From the NCBI RefSeq assembly GCF_900104485.1, contig NZ_FMXQ01000001.1:62001-126000 (forward strand): a stretch of DNA of 64,000 bases, given 5' to 3'. Source of the stretch: Bauldia litoralis (GTDB taxonomy: Bacteria > Pseudomonadota > Alphaproteobacteria > Rhizobiales > Kaistiaceae). How positions within the stretch are numbered: position 1 is the stretch's first letter; every line of letters begins with the position of its first letter. Shown here one piece after another: positions 8,767 to 19,252 of the stretch. Position numbers and translations under genes: made by a program. The notes under the pieces are model-generated. The model saw only the letters and a list, made by a program, of their open reading frames with translations. It did no database searches and had not been told where the DNA came from.

Positions 8767-9081
8767 TTTCCGCTCTCCATCCTGTTGCCGCTCACGATCG
8801 CGCTTGGCCCGGCCGGCGCAAGGGTCCGCCCGGCGCGCGCATTGGCTTTCCCCTGAATGGGCGCGCGGAGCTTAAGACCGGGTGAATCGGCCCCCGTCCG
8901 GTCCCCGCCTGCCGGCGGAATGCCCGCCCGTTGCGGCCTTTTCGCGCCGCCACGGCCGGCTTTACCCGGGATTGCCGGGCGAGAGAGGGCAATTGGCTTC
9001 CAGTAGTCGTTGCCGTTTGCTATGCGTCTCCGCCACGCGGGGCGGATTACGACCTGACAAACGGGGACCACACGAGCCGAC
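8767..9081. other. Intergenic DNA between divergent genes
   Basis: This 315-base gap separates the minus-strand periplasmic protein gene from the plus-strand Lgt-like gene. No further gene, terminator or strong promoter was recognised, but promoters for both directions should lie here. Confidence 0.5.
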
Positions 9082-10095
9082 ATGACAGCCTTCAGGTCAA
9101 TCCTCTACGCCATTTCCTCGCCGATCCTCGTCCTCAAGGACTACCCGATCCTCTTCCGGTTCAAGGACGTCTACATCGTCACCGGCGGCTTCATTAACTC
9201 CGTCGCCGCGGTGCTTTCCTTCCTCGTCGCCTCGTATTTCTACCTGACGATGTTCCCGGCCCAGACCGCCGACGGCAGCTGGCTGTGGAAGCTGGTCGGC
9301 GTCGTCTTCTTCTCGCTGGTCTTCAGCAAGGTCTTCCACTTTTTCGCGCTCGGCCGCGAGTTCCTGCGCAATCCGCGCAAATACATGGCCGAGACCGCCT
9401 TCTACAACCAGGGCGGCCAGATCGGCGTCTTCCTCGGCACGGTGTGGTTCGCCTGGTCGACCGGCATCGACTTCCTCGCCTGCATGGACATCAACCTGAC
9501 GGCCGGCTGCCTGTCGCTCGCGCTGGGCCGGATCGGCTGCTACAGCTACGGCTGCTGCCACGGCCGCCAAACCACGAGCCGCTACGCCACCGTCTACACC
9601 CACCCGCTGACCAAGGCGCTCCGGGTCTTCCCCGAGCTGGTCAACGTGCCGCTGGTCCCGACCCAGCTGATCTCCGCCGGCTATGCCTTCGGGCTCTTCC
9701 TGCTGATGATATGGGGGCTCTCGCTGTCGCCCAGGGCCGGCATCGTCTCGGGCGTCTTCATCCTCGCCTATAACCTCTTCCGCATCTTCATCGAGCGCTA
9801 CCGGCTCAGCGTCGTCAACGTCTCGGCCAAGACGGTGCACATGAAGTTCTACATGGGCGTCGCCGCGCTGATCCTGACCTTCGGCCTCGGCTACCTCGCC
9901 TTCGTGTTGTGGGACGAGGCGCCGATCCTGACCTTCGCCGCGCCGCTGACGATCGGCGGCTTCCTCATGGCCGATGTCTTCCAGATCCAGAACCTCATCG
10001 CCATGGCGATCATCTTCGTCTCCTACCTCTATTTCTGGGGCACCCACTACAAGAAGCTCGGCCAGCATTTCGAATGGAAGGACGAGCCCGCTTGA
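9082..10095 (+). CDS. Lgt-like (prolipoprotein diacylglyceryl transferase family) membrane protein
   Basis: A 337-residue protein with about seven membrane helices. The core matches the Lgt fold: ALGRIGCYSYGCCHGR (about residues 150-165) corresponds to the GRIGNFINGELWGR signature of true Lgt, and FNLFRIFIERYR-like YNLFRIFIERYRL (about 233-245) to the C-terminal Arg motif. The signature Asn is replaced and the segment is Cys-rich (CYSYGCC), so this looks like a paralog rather than the housekeeping Lgt. It may act on another lipid or protein substrate. Its stop overlaps the TTG start of the next gene, implying translational coupling. Confidence 0.75.
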   Translation: MTAFRSILYAISSPILVLKDYPILFRFKDVYIVTGGFINSVAAVLSFLVASYFYLTMFPAQTADGSWLWKLVGVVFFSLVFSKVFHFFALGREFLRNPRKYMAETAFYNQGGQIGVFLGTVWFAWSTGIDFLACMDINLTAGCLSLALGRIGCYSYGCCHGRQTTSRYATVYTHPLTKALRVFPELVNVPLVPTQLISAGYAFGLFLLMIWGLSLSPRAGIVSGVFILAYNLFRIFIERYRLSVVNVSAKTVHMKFYMGVAALILTFGLGYLAFVLWDEAPILTFAAPLTIGGFLMADVFQIQNLIAMAIIFVSYLYFWGTHYKKLGQHFEWKDEPA

Positions 10096-10790
10096 AGGTC
10101 GCGGTCGCGCGCCTGCCCTGGGTCCTGGTCGGCATCGCCGCGGCACTCGAGGGCGTCACGGTCGCCATCCTGCCCTTCGTCTCCAGCCTGCCGGCCGACG
10201 GCCCGATCTCCAAGCCGCCGGAGTCCGGCCTGCTGCTCGGCTATATCGGCATGCTGACCGTCGTCCTGCTGATCAACCTCGTCGGCCGCACGCCGCTGTC
10301 GACGCGGATCGCCGGCGGCGCGCTTCATGTCGAGCGGCCCTTCGTCGTCGCGATCTGGGGCGGGCTCTTCCTGGCGCTGATCTTCTTTTTCCAGGCGATC
10401 TTCGACTTCACCCCCTACACCACCGTCACCGTCATGCTGCGCGCCGCCTGTTCGCTGGCGGCCAGCACCCTCATCGTGCTGGCCCTCTACCGGCTGTCGG
10501 CCGGGCCGGCGCCATGGCTGTCGGTGCGCTTTCGCTGGGGGGAGACACCATGGCGGATCGTCGCCACGTCGATCTGGGTGCCGGTGGTCCTCCTGTCGCT
10601 CTACGAGGCGGTGGCGCTGCCGATCATCGAGCAGATCCGCGGCGTCGAGGAAAACCTCTTCCTCGCCGGCCTTGGCTACGGCCTTGCCGCCGGCGCGCTG
10701 GCCGGCCTTTGCGTGGTCGTCCTCTACAACCTCGCGTCACGCCAGGCACCCGGCCTGCGCCTCGCCCTCGATCTCGAGCAGGCCGACTGA
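10092..10790 (+). CDS. Membrane protein of unknown function, coupled to the Lgt-like gene
   Basis: About 232 residues with six or so hydrophobic helices. No catalytic motif is recognised. The best start is TTG 10092-10094 overlapping the preceding TGA (TTGA), because the frame upstream of this would lie inside the Lgt-like gene. The product would begin LKVAVARLPWVLVGIAAALE. Tight coupling suggests it acts with the Lgt-like protein, perhaps as a membrane partner. Confidence 0.65.
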   Translation: MKVAVARLPWVLVGIAAALEGVTVAILPFVSSLPADGPISKPPESGLLLGYIGMLTVVLLINLVGRTPLSTRIAGGALHVERPFVVAIWGGLFLALIFFFQAIFDFTPYTTVTVMLRAACSLAASTLIVLALYRLSAGPAPWLSVRFRWGETPWRIVATSIWVPVVLLSLYEAVALPIIEQIRGVEENLFLAGLGYGLAAGALAGLCVVVLYNLASRQAPGLRLALDLEQAD

Positions 10791-10795
10791 CGACG

Positions 10796-10823
10796 CGCCC
10801 GCCCGGACAAGAAGCGGCGGGCG
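10796..10823 (+). terminator. GC-rich hairpin after the membrane-protein gene
   Basis: CGCCCGCC and GGCGGGCG form an eight-pair stem with a 12-base loop right after the stop codon. No T run follows, so it is a weak intrinsic terminator or an RNA-stabilising end. Confidence 0.35.
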
Positions 10824-10841
10824 TGTTCAGCCACATCAGTG

Positions 10842-11087
10842 TCATTCTGCCTTCACTGCGTCGATCCGCGCGGAGAATGACCCGTCGAACAGTCGCCGAG
10901 GCAACCGCATGAGCCATCGCCCCGGACGCGTTCCGCAAAGCGACGAGATCGCGTCCAGCGGCTTGCGGACTGAGTCCGCGTAGCAAGCCTCATGCGCCCG
11001 AAGGTACGCTTCTTCGTCTTTCGGGCCGGATCGCCTTTCGGAGAGAGACCGTCTTTCGATATGCATGTTGGTCGTCAGGATCGACAA
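10842..11087 (-). CDS. Small hypothetical protein divergent from an Lrp regulator
   Basis: An 81-residue frame begins at TTG 11085-11087 with a perfect AGGAGG (11093-11098) five bases upstream, and an ATG (MHIERRSLSERRSG) eight codons later. The product is basic, without membrane segments, and contains two cysteines. Codon bias is weaker than in its neighbours. Divergence from the Lrp-type gene is typical of a regulator-target pair, but no family is recognised and the gene could be spurious. Confidence 0.45.
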   Translation of the reverse strand: MSILTTNMHIERRSLSERRSGPKDEEAYLRAHEACYADSVRKPLDAISSLCGTRPGRWLMRLPRRLFDGSFSARIDAVKAE

Positions 11088-11206
11088 GGGAACCTCCTTT
11101 AAGGTTGCCCCGGTCTCGTAGCCCGACCCGCCTCGCATATGCGGTCAAAGATTGCAGCTTCGCGCAATTTTATTGCACATCGGTCCGTGACGATTATTCT
11201 GGGAGA

Positions 11207-11659
11207 ATGGATCGGATCGACCGCAAGCTCCTGAACCTCATGCAGCGCGACGCGTCGCGGACGAATGTCGACATGGCCGAAGAGGTGGGTCTGTCGCCCT
11301 CCTCCTGCCTGCGCCGCGTCCAGCGGTTGCGCAAGTCAGGCGTGATCGACCGCGTTGTCGCGATTCTTGATCCCGCCCGGGCCGGGCGCGCGATAAAGGC
11401 CCTGGTCACGGTGGAGCTCAAGTTGCACGGCGAGCACCATATGCGCCGCTTTCTCGACATCGCCCGCACCGAAGAGGTCGTTTCACACGCCTATGCCGTG
11501 ACGGGCGAAACCGATGTCGTTCTGATGCTCGGCCTGCGCGACATGGACGAACTGGATGCACTCTGCGACAGGCTGTTCCGCGATGAGAACAACGTCGCCC
11601 GCTACTTCACGATGATCGTCATCCGGACCGCGAAGGAGGAAACGGCAATGCGGCTTTGA
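11207..11659 (+). CDS. Lrp/AsnC-family transcriptional regulator
   Basis: A 150-residue protein of standard family length. The N-terminal helix-turn-helix spans about residues 4-60 (DRIDRKLLNLMQRDASRTN, LSPSSCLRRVQRL), followed by a RAM ligand-binding domain (VTVELKLHGEHHM, AYAVTGETDVVLML). The ATG at 11207 (MDRIDRKLL) fits the family start; GGGAG lies just upstream. It is divergent from a tiny gene, a likely target along with itself. The effector, probably an amino acid, cannot be deduced. Confidence 0.92.
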   Translation: MDRIDRKLLNLMQRDASRTNVDMAEEVGLSPSSCLRRVQRLRKSGVIDRVVAILDPARAGRAIKALVTVELKLHGEHHMRRFLDIARTEEVVSHAYAVTGETDVVLMLGLRDMDELDALCDRLFRDENNVARYFTMIVIRTAKEETAMRL

Positions 11660-11703
11660 GCCCTGCCGCTCTCCGTTTTTCGATCGCCCGCCCGCTCAAA
11701 CGA

Positions 11704-11732
11704 AACGCGGCGGGGAAATTCCCCGCCGCGTT
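11704..11732. terminator. Bidirectional terminator between convergent lrp and omp genes
   Basis: AACGCGGCGGGG and CCCCGCCGCGTT form a perfect 12-pair stem around a five-base AT-rich loop. It sits 45 bases after the Lrp-type stop and 40 bases past the stop of the minus-strand outer-membrane gene. A short T-rich stretch (TTTCGTTT) follows on the minus strand. Confidence 0.7.
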
Positions 11733-11771
11733 CTCGATGCGCCCCAAAATCATGCTTTGTGTATTTAGCGC

Positions 11772-12548
11772 CTAGTCGAACTGGTAGCGGAAGCCGACAC
11801 GCACTTCCGAAGCGGTGATGTCGTCATACTTGATCCGCTTGTTGCCGAGCGCCGGGATGGTCTTGCCCGACTGCGCGTCGCCAAGATCCATGTAGCGGTA
11901 GTTGAGGTCGACCAGCCAGTTGTTGGTGATCGGCACCGACACGCCGGCCATCACCGCCCAGGCGAGGTTGGTCGTCGTCGCGCCCTTCCAGGTCCCGGTG
12001 GTTCCGTTGGGATTGGTGTAGCTGACCTTCGAGGTCGTCAGGCTCGACACGCCGATGCCGGCGCCGACATAGGGGATGACCCCGGCGATGCCCTCGCCGC
12101 CGAGACCGAAGTCCCAGTAGGCGTTGACCAGCCCGCTCCAGGCCTCGATGTTCGCATATTCCTTGGAGTATTCCTTGCCCGGCTTGCCGGTGCAGGGATT
12201 GGGGCAGGTCAGCTTGCCCTTGAATTCGCTTTCCCACTCGTAGTCGATCGTCACGTCCGAGCGGAAGGAGTCGTTGAAGCGGTAGCCGAAGCCGATGCCG
12301 GCGAGCCCCGTCGGCGCCAGGCTCTCGTCGATCATGTCGCCATAGCCGTTGACGTTGTAGCTGGCATTCGGCGCCGCGTACCATTTGTAGCCGATGTCGC
12401 CGCGCAGGTACCAGTTGCTGCCGATCTCATACGGCGTCGCCACAGGCTCCTCGTAGTAGATCGCCCCCAGGTCCGCCGCCATCGCCGCCGCGGACGGCAG
12501 GAGCAGCGCCATCGCTCCGAGCAGAGCTGAACCCCGAATACTCAACAT
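11772..12548 (-). CDS. Outer-membrane beta-barrel protein (Omp25/RopB-like)
   Basis: A 258-residue exported protein. The signal peptide MLSIRGSALLGAMALLLPSA AAMA is followed by the DLGAIYYEE start typical of rhizobial barrels, alternating hydrophobic strands, and a terminal GFRYQFD ending in an aromatic-rich strand suited to BAM insertion. Phrases such as WYLRGDIGYKWY and NYRYMDLGDA are family-like. The ATG at 12548 is chosen because AAGGAT lies eight bases upstream; two upstream in-frame ATGs lack this. A CtrA-like box lies about 80 bases upstream. Confidence 0.9.
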   Translation of the reverse strand: MLSIRGSALLGAMALLLPSAAAMAADLGAIYYEEPVATPYEIGSNWYLRGDIGYKWYAAPNASYNVNGYGDMIDESLAPTGLAGIGFGYRFNDSFRSDVTIDYEWESEFKGKLTCPNPCTGKPGKEYSKEYANIEAWSGLVNAYWDFGLGGEGIAGVIPYVGAGIGVSSLTTSKVSYTNPNGTTGTWKGATTTNLAWAVMAGVSVPITNNWLVDLNYRYMDLGDAQSGKTIPALGNKRIKYDDITASEVRVGFRYQFD

Positions 12549-12629
12549 CGTCCCGATCCTTTCCATTGCGCCCAGCAACAAGCGGTCGCCAACAGCGGCG
12601 CCTTGGTAAGGGATTGTTGTGGTTAATGG

Positions 12630-12644
12630 TTAAATCCGTGTTAA
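12630..12644. promoter_or_regulatory. CtrA-like box TTAA-N7-TTAA
   Basis: The sequence TTAAATCCGTGTTAA fits TTAA-N7-TTAA exactly and lies in an AT-rich patch with further TTAA half-sites (12623-12626, 12654-12657). It is 82 bases upstream of the outer-membrane barrel gene, the most likely target. It is about 280 bases from the divergent secreted-protein gene. Confidence 0.5.
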
Positions 12645-12659
12645 CCACGATCATTAACC

Positions 12660-12925
12660 GTATGGGTTGTGGCGATGTCTAAGGCGGCAATCGGCTTGAC
12701 CGCGAACTCGAACGCCAAATTTCGGTACGCTCGAATGCACGTTCTATTATCTTGGCCGACTCCAACGACCGAACGATGATCGTCATTGCGCGCAATCCCT
12801 AATGCGCGCCGCCCTTGAAGCCCCTAGTTGATTTGGGGCAAACTTTCAATTGTCAGTTGGCCGCGCTGCTCCCGCATTTCCCAATCCGGACGGCCGGTCG
12901 GAATAGACCTAAGGGAGGAAAGACG
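12660..12925. other. Intergenic DNA with small palindromes upstream of the AT-rich orphan gene
   Basis: No gene is seen. The perfect palindrome ATTGCGCGCAAT lies at 12785-12796. A hairpin with GCCCC and GGGGC arms lies at 12820-12839. Base composition falls here compared with the flanking genes, so the low-GC segment appears to begin upstream of the coding region. Confidence 0.5.
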
Positions 12926-14005
12926 ATGCGGATACTCACATTGGCCGCGATCACTGGTCAATTTGCACTAGCCTCTGCTGCTATAGCGCAAGAGACCGTC
13001 TGCGACGCCGTCTATAAAGATGCTGTAACAGAGATTTCGATCGAAACAAAAAATAGGTCTGAAAAATCTTATTACTTCAATCTCTATTGTAGGAAAGACG
13101 GATCCCAGCAGGATTGGGTCTCGTCGGCCTCTGTGGGATTTCCAATCAAGGGGGTTCCTTTCAAGGCGGAAGGTGACAGCGACTGGAGTAAGGAGGAGCT
13201 CACCGAATTTTGCCAGATCGGCGCGGGTAACAACTTTTTCGAGAGTGCAGATACGTCGTTTGAGACTACCGTCGTGACTGATGCCCTGCAGAGTTTCAAC
13301 GATTGCGTAGCCTTGCTCGCGAAGGACATTGAAATCACACACACGACCGACAACCCGCGGGGCGTGACGTTCGATATTCAAATAAACGACCCTGATAAGA
13401 AATTAGTGATCCACGGCATCGGCGGAATTGGCGATGACGTCGCCTGTAAGTCAACGTCGCTTAAAGACGATCAGTCGTCGGTTGTCGTAGGAACGGACCA
13501 GGGTTTCACCGTTGAGAAGAAGGACGTGGGCATCCGTTGTGACCGTACGCCCATCAAATTCGGCGACGAGGATTTCTACCCACGTCGTGTCGTTACGCTA
13601 TCGACATCGGAGGGTTCCTACCAAGTGGTACTTCCCGGCGACGGACTGCAAGGGTTCCACCTAGCGAGCGAAGCAAAAGCCGCTTTCGACCGGGCTATAG
13701 CCGAAAGAAACCAAGAACGGGCCGCAGTCACGTCGCTGAAAGCGGAGAATGCGCATCTGGACAAGCGCTTGAAAAGCGTTGAGATGTTTACTGTCTATGT
13801 CGGCGACAACCACCGGCCTACCGATTTTCGCTTTACCTGTCATAACTTGGGCGGACCCGCCCTCGGTACACCGGAACAACGCGTCGCTGAATTCAGCAAG
13901 CTATGCTCACCAGGCAACCAACTCATCAGCATCAAGACGGCAATGAACCATGGCGGCGGATGGTGTGGCCATACTGGCTATGCAGTCATCTGCTGGGCCC
14001 CTTAG
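12926..14005 (+). CDS. AT-richer secreted orphan protein with coiled coil and Cys-rich end
   Basis: A 359-residue protein starting MRILTLAAITGQFALASAAI with a signal peptide cleaved near IAQ. AGGGAGG lies seven bases before the ATG. An extracytoplasmic domain with spaced cysteines is followed by a short coiled coil (about residues 245-285, EAKAAFDRAIAERNQERAAV ... LKAENAHLDKRL). The C-terminal segment is Cys/Gly/His-rich (FTCHNLGG, MNHGGGWCGHTGYAVICW). Codon choice and composition are clearly AT-richer than in the neighbours, suggesting recent acquisition. No family is recognised and no mobility gene is adjacent. Confidence 0.75.
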   Translation: MRILTLAAITGQFALASAAIAQETVCDAVYKDAVTEISIETKNRSEKSYYFNLYCRKDGSQQDWVSSASVGFPIKGVPFKAEGDSDWSKEELTEFCQIGAGNNFFESADTSFETTVVTDALQSFNDCVALLAKDIEITHTTDNPRGVTFDIQINDPDKKLVIHGIGGIGDDVACKSTSLKDDQSSVVVGTDQGFTVEKKDVGIRCDRTPIKFGDEDFYPRRVVTLSTSEGSYQVVLPGDGLQGFHLASEAKAAFDRAIAERNQERAAVTSLKAENAHLDKRLKSVEMFTVYVGDNHRPTDFRFTCHNLGGPALGTPEQRVAEFSKLCSPGNQLISIKTAMNHGGGWCGHTGYAVICWAP

Positions 14006-14126
14006 CAGTACGGGCCACGATGCCGTCCAAGCGGATCAATGCTGTTTCGGCGCTACGCCCGACATCTAGACGGCCGTTGGGTGTGAAGCGCTGATCACCG
14101 GCGTGCCCGTCGGTGTACCGAAACAA

Positions 14127-14161
14127 AAACCCCCGGGACAGCGCCAGCCATCCCGGGGTTT
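14127..14161 (-). terminator. Intrinsic terminator of ftsH
   Basis: On the minus strand AAACCCCGGGA pairs with TCCCGGGGGTTT around a 12-base loop, followed by TTTTTGTTT. It lies 27 bases past the ftsH stop and is a textbook terminator. It may also end the opposing plus-strand transcript. Confidence 0.85.
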
Positions 14162-14187
14162 GAAGCATTTGGCAATGAGCGTGGCGA

Positions 14188-16110
<1,923 letters not shown>

Positions 16111-16246
16111 ACTTGTCCCTTAGCGGCCCATCGTCCGCTCAAGCCCGGTTTCTCAGGCATTAAGATAGGTGCCGAATGGCAGGATTCCAACAAGAGTCTG
16201 TTGGCGTATCATGCTGAAATTACGGCAGGGTGAACAGGACGGCGGC

Positions 16247-17566
16247 TCAGTCGCCATATCTGGGGAACCGCGACGGACTTGCAAGCCGCTCCGCGACGAT
16301 CTGCCCGACGGCGATCGACGGCAGTCGCACCCCCTCGGCGCGGTAGCCGATCGTCGGCGCGGCGACCACCTCGCCCCCCCGCCACAGGGCCGGCTGGATT
16401 TCGAGCACTGTCGCAGGGACAGAGGCGATTCGCGCCTGTATCGCCCGCCGTCCGGCCTCGCCCAGTGCGGCAAGCCTCAGCGCCCGCCCCCCGTCCGGCC
16501 CCGTCCGGACCCTGTATCGTCCGTCCCAGACGCCCGAAAACCCGTCGGCCCCGAGCGCGATGTCGGGAAGCCCGTCCCGACCCGATTCCCGGTAGAAAAA
16601 CGCTGATTTTCCGCGGGTTTCAGCGACAACCCCGCCCAGCGTCCGCTTGCACCGCCCGCCCTGCCGCAGCGCCGCGTCGAGTGCCTCAAGCCTCTGAAAA
16701 CGCGGAGGATATCCCTCCCCGCCGATCGCCGCCAGCAGCCGGACCAGCAACCGCAGCCGGACCTCCGCCGTTTCCGCAGCAAAATCAACAAGTTCCACCC
16801 GCGCCGTCGCCAGCTGGTCGACCGAAACCGCAGAAATGAGCCGATCCACCGAGGAATCGATCGCATCGGCAGCATTCGCAAATCGCCTGGCCAGATCCGC
16901 CAAGACCTTGGAATCCATGCCGTTTTCGGCAAGTCGCGGCATGTCCTTCCGCACCCTTGCACGCAGGAATCGCGGGTCGCGGTTCATCGGATCTTCGACC
17001 GGAACCAGCCCCGCAGCCGCCGTCGTCGCCACCAGACGGGTGTGCGGAATGTCGAGAAAAGGCCGGAAAACCGCCATTCCATCGCTGGTCACACAGCGTC
17101 GCATCGCCGCCAGCCCGAACACCCCGGACCCGCGCTGCAGCCGCATCAGAAACGTCTCCGCCTGATCGTCCCGATGATGCGCCAGAAGCAGGTGAGAAGC
17201 CCCGGAAACCCTCGCTTCCCGGACCAGAAGCCGGTACCGCAAATCCCGCGCGGCCGCCTCGATATCGCTGGTCGGCGCAGGCCCGCTCGCGGTCAGGACG
17301 CGCGCCGAAAACCCGCGCCGTTCCGCGGTTTTGGCGACGTCAGCCGCCTCGCCCGCTGACTCCGGCCGCAGCCCGTGATCGACGGTCAGCACGATCGCCT
17401 CCGGCCGTCCGGAGCGCCTCCGCCAGCGATCGACCACATCGAGAAGAGCAAGGGAATCCGCGCCGCCGGACACCGCGAGCGCAATGACGTCGGCCCCGGC
17501 AACCGGATCGAGAAGCGCCTCGACCTCGGCGTCGGTCAGCGGCTGGTTGGCCTCAGCAGCCCGCAA
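16247..17566 (-). CDS. tilS: tRNA(Ile)-lysidine synthetase
   Basis: Adds lysine to C34 of the CAT-anticodon tRNA-Ile so that it reads AUA codons. The PP-loop motif SGGADS lies near residue 35, and further ATPase-family motifs are VDHGLRPES and LLAHHRDDQAETFLMR. The 439-residue length fits. The apparent start is TTG 17564-17566, inside the last codons of cpoB (14-base overlap), implying coupling; an in-frame GTG further in cannot be excluded. The C-terminus (PSIAVGQIVAERLASPSRFP) is divergent, as usual. Confidence 0.93.
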   Translation of the reverse strand: MRAAEANQPLTDAEVEALLDPVAGADVIALAVSGGADSLALLDVVDRWRRRSGRPEAIVLTVDHGLRPESAGEAADVAKTAERRGFSARVLTASGPAPTSDIEAAARDLRYRLLVREARVSGASHLLLAHHRDDQAETFLMRLQRGSGVFGLAAMRRCVTSDGMAVFRPFLDIPHTRLVATTAAAGLVPVEDPMNRDPRFLRARVRKDMPRLAENGMDSKVLADLARRFANAADAIDSSVDRLISAVSVDQLATARVELVDFAAETAEVRLRLLVRLLAAIGGEGYPPRFQRLEALDAALRQGGRCKRTLGGVVAETRGKSAFFYRESGRDGLPDIALGADGFSGVWDGRYRVRTGPDGGRALRLAALGEAGRRAIQARIASVPATVLEIQPALWRGGEVVAAPTIGYRAEGVRLPSIAVGQIVAERLASPSRFPRYGD

Positions 17567-18404
17567 CGGCCTGTTCGGTCGCGACCCGCTGCTTCAGCGC
17601 ATTGGAAGCATTGGGGAATTTCCGCAACACCTCGGTATAGGTCGAGCAGGCCGCTTCCCGTTCGCCGAGCCCCGCCAGCGACAGCCCGAGCTTGAGCAGG
17701 GTGTCGGCCGCCTTGGCGCTCTGCGGATAAGCCTTGTAGCCGGCCAGAAACTCGTCGGCCGCTTCACCGAACTGCCCGCGGGCGAACAGGCTCTCGCCGA
17801 GCCAGTATTGCGCGTCGGGCGCCCGCTCGTCGCCGGGATAAGTGGCGAGGAAGCTGCGGAACGACGCCTCGGCAAGCTGGTAGTCGCCGGAGAGAATGCT
17901 GGAATAGGCGCGCTCGTAATCGGCGCCCGGCTCGCCGAGCGAGGCCACCTGGGTGCTGCCGCGCAACTCGTTGGTCTTGGCCGCCGCCGCACCGGCCACC
18001 GGGGCGGTCAGGTCGATCGGCTGGTCGGCCCCCGGCGCATCGATGATCAGCCGCCCGAGCGGCTCCGGGTCGACCATGACACCGTCAGCTTCGCCGATCG
18101 TCACCACGCCGCCGGTCGCCACGGTTTCGGGCGGCGCCACGCCAAGCTGCTGCTCGAGCTGGCGCATGCGGTAGTCGAGTTCCTGGACGGCGCCGGTCAA
18201 CTCGCGGATCCGGGCCTCGGCGCGATTGAGCCGCTCGCTAACATCGGCCTGCGCAACCTCGATCCCGTCGCCGCCCGGCTGGAGCTGTTCGGTCTCCTGA
18301 CGCTTGGCAAAGGGTCGCCAGGCCGCTTCGGCGACCATCGGCGTCAGCGCCAGCGCCGCGAGCAGCGGTCCTGCAAGGGCAATCGTCCCAAGTCTGGTCT
18401 TCAC
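17553..18404 (-). CDS. cpoB: Tol-Pal system protein CpoB (YbgF)
   Basis: Periplasmic factor that coordinates Tol-Pal with peptidoglycan synthesis at division. The GTG start at 18402-18404, with GAGGGG upstream, gives 283 residues: signal peptide (VKTRLGTIALAGPLLAALAL ... VAEA), a coiled-coil trimerisation segment (ERLNRAEARIRELTGAVQEL), an acidic/Ala-rich linker, and C-terminal TPRs (YERAYSSILSGDYQLAEASF, PDAQYWLGESLFARGQFGEA). It is the downstream member of the tol-pal cluster and overlaps tilS. Confidence 0.93.
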   Translation of the reverse strand: MKTRLGTIALAGPLLAALALTPMVAEAAWRPFAKRQETEQLQPGGDGIEVAQADVSERLNRAEARIRELTGAVQELDYRMRQLEQQLGVAPPETVATGGVVTIGEADGVMVDPEPLGRLIIDAPGADQPIDLTAPVAGAAAAKTNELRGSTQVASLGEPGADYERAYSSILSGDYQLAEASFRSFLATYPGDERAPDAQYWLGESLFARGQFGEAADEFLAGYKAYPQSAKAADTLLKLGLSLAGLGEREAACSTYTEVLRKFPNASNALKQRVATEQAVAGC

Positions 18405-18561
18405 GTCGGTCCATCCCCTCGGCGCAAGGCGGATTTGGCATCCACCAGCGCAGTTCCATCCGAAACGCCAGAGTGGCCGCGCGAGTTCGGCCAAAGTTGG
18501 GCGCTGGAAACCGGAACGGCGGCCGAAGCCGCCGTTCGCACCTTCCCGATGGGAGGCTGTA

Positions 18562-19056
18562 TCAGACGCCGGCGTTGTTGAGAACGATGACCGCGCGCCG
18601 GTTCTGCGACCAGCAGGAGATATCGTTGCAGACCGCCACCGGACGTTCCTTGCCATAGGAGATGACCCGCATGCGGTTGGCGGCGACGCCGCGCGCGACG
18701 TAGTAGTCGCGAACCGCCGTGGCGCGCCTTGCGCCCAGAGCGATGTTGTATTCACGCGTACCGCGCTCGTCGGCATGGCCCTCGATCAGGAAGGTGTAGC
18801 GCGGATACTGGTTCAGCCACTGGACCTGACGGTTGAGGGTGGCGATCGCCTGCGGCGTGAATTCGACGGAATCGGTCAGGAAGAAGACCCGGTCGCCGAC
18901 ATTGACGACGAATTCCTGCGAGCTTCCCGGGGTCGCGGCAGCGCCCGTGATGCTGAGGTCGGCCCCGGTGAGGTTCTTCTTTCCGGAACAGGCCGCCAGG
19001 ACCAGCGCCACACCGACGATCAACACAATCCGCCCAAAGCGCGAGACTTGCGGCAT
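18562..19056 (-). CDS. pal: Peptidoglycan-associated lipoprotein Pal
   Basis: Outer-membrane lipoprotein linking the outer membrane to peptidoglycan and binding TolB. The 164-residue precursor has lipobox LAAC (VGVALVLAAC), and an OmpA-like domain with EGHADERGTREYNIALGARR and the terminal NRRAVIVL. ATG 19054-19056 is chosen because AAGGAG lies nine bases upstream. It is separated from tolB by about 196 bases, so it may have its own promoter; two TTAACC half-sites lie in that gap on its strand. Confidence 0.97.
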   Translation of the reverse strand: MPQVSRFGRIVLIVGVALVLAACSGKKNLTGADLSITGAAATPGSSQEFVVNVGDRVFFLTDSVEFTPQAIATLNRQVQWLNQYPRYTFLIEGHADERGTREYNIALGARRATAVRDYYVARGVAANRMRVISYGKERPVAVCNDISCWSQNRRAVIVLNNAGV

Positions 19057-19252
19057 TCCATTTAACTCCTTGTGCACCATGCCGGCCATGTAACCGGCTT
19101 GTGGTTAAGCACACGTTCAGCGACTTGGTTAATGATCGGTCAAAGGTCGCGCCCGTTTGCCGTCGCCCCTGGCGACAAATCCCCGCGACGGCTCGATTTC
19201 ACCATCACGGTCAGGCCCCCTTCCCCGCGGCGACCACGGTAAACGGCGCCCC

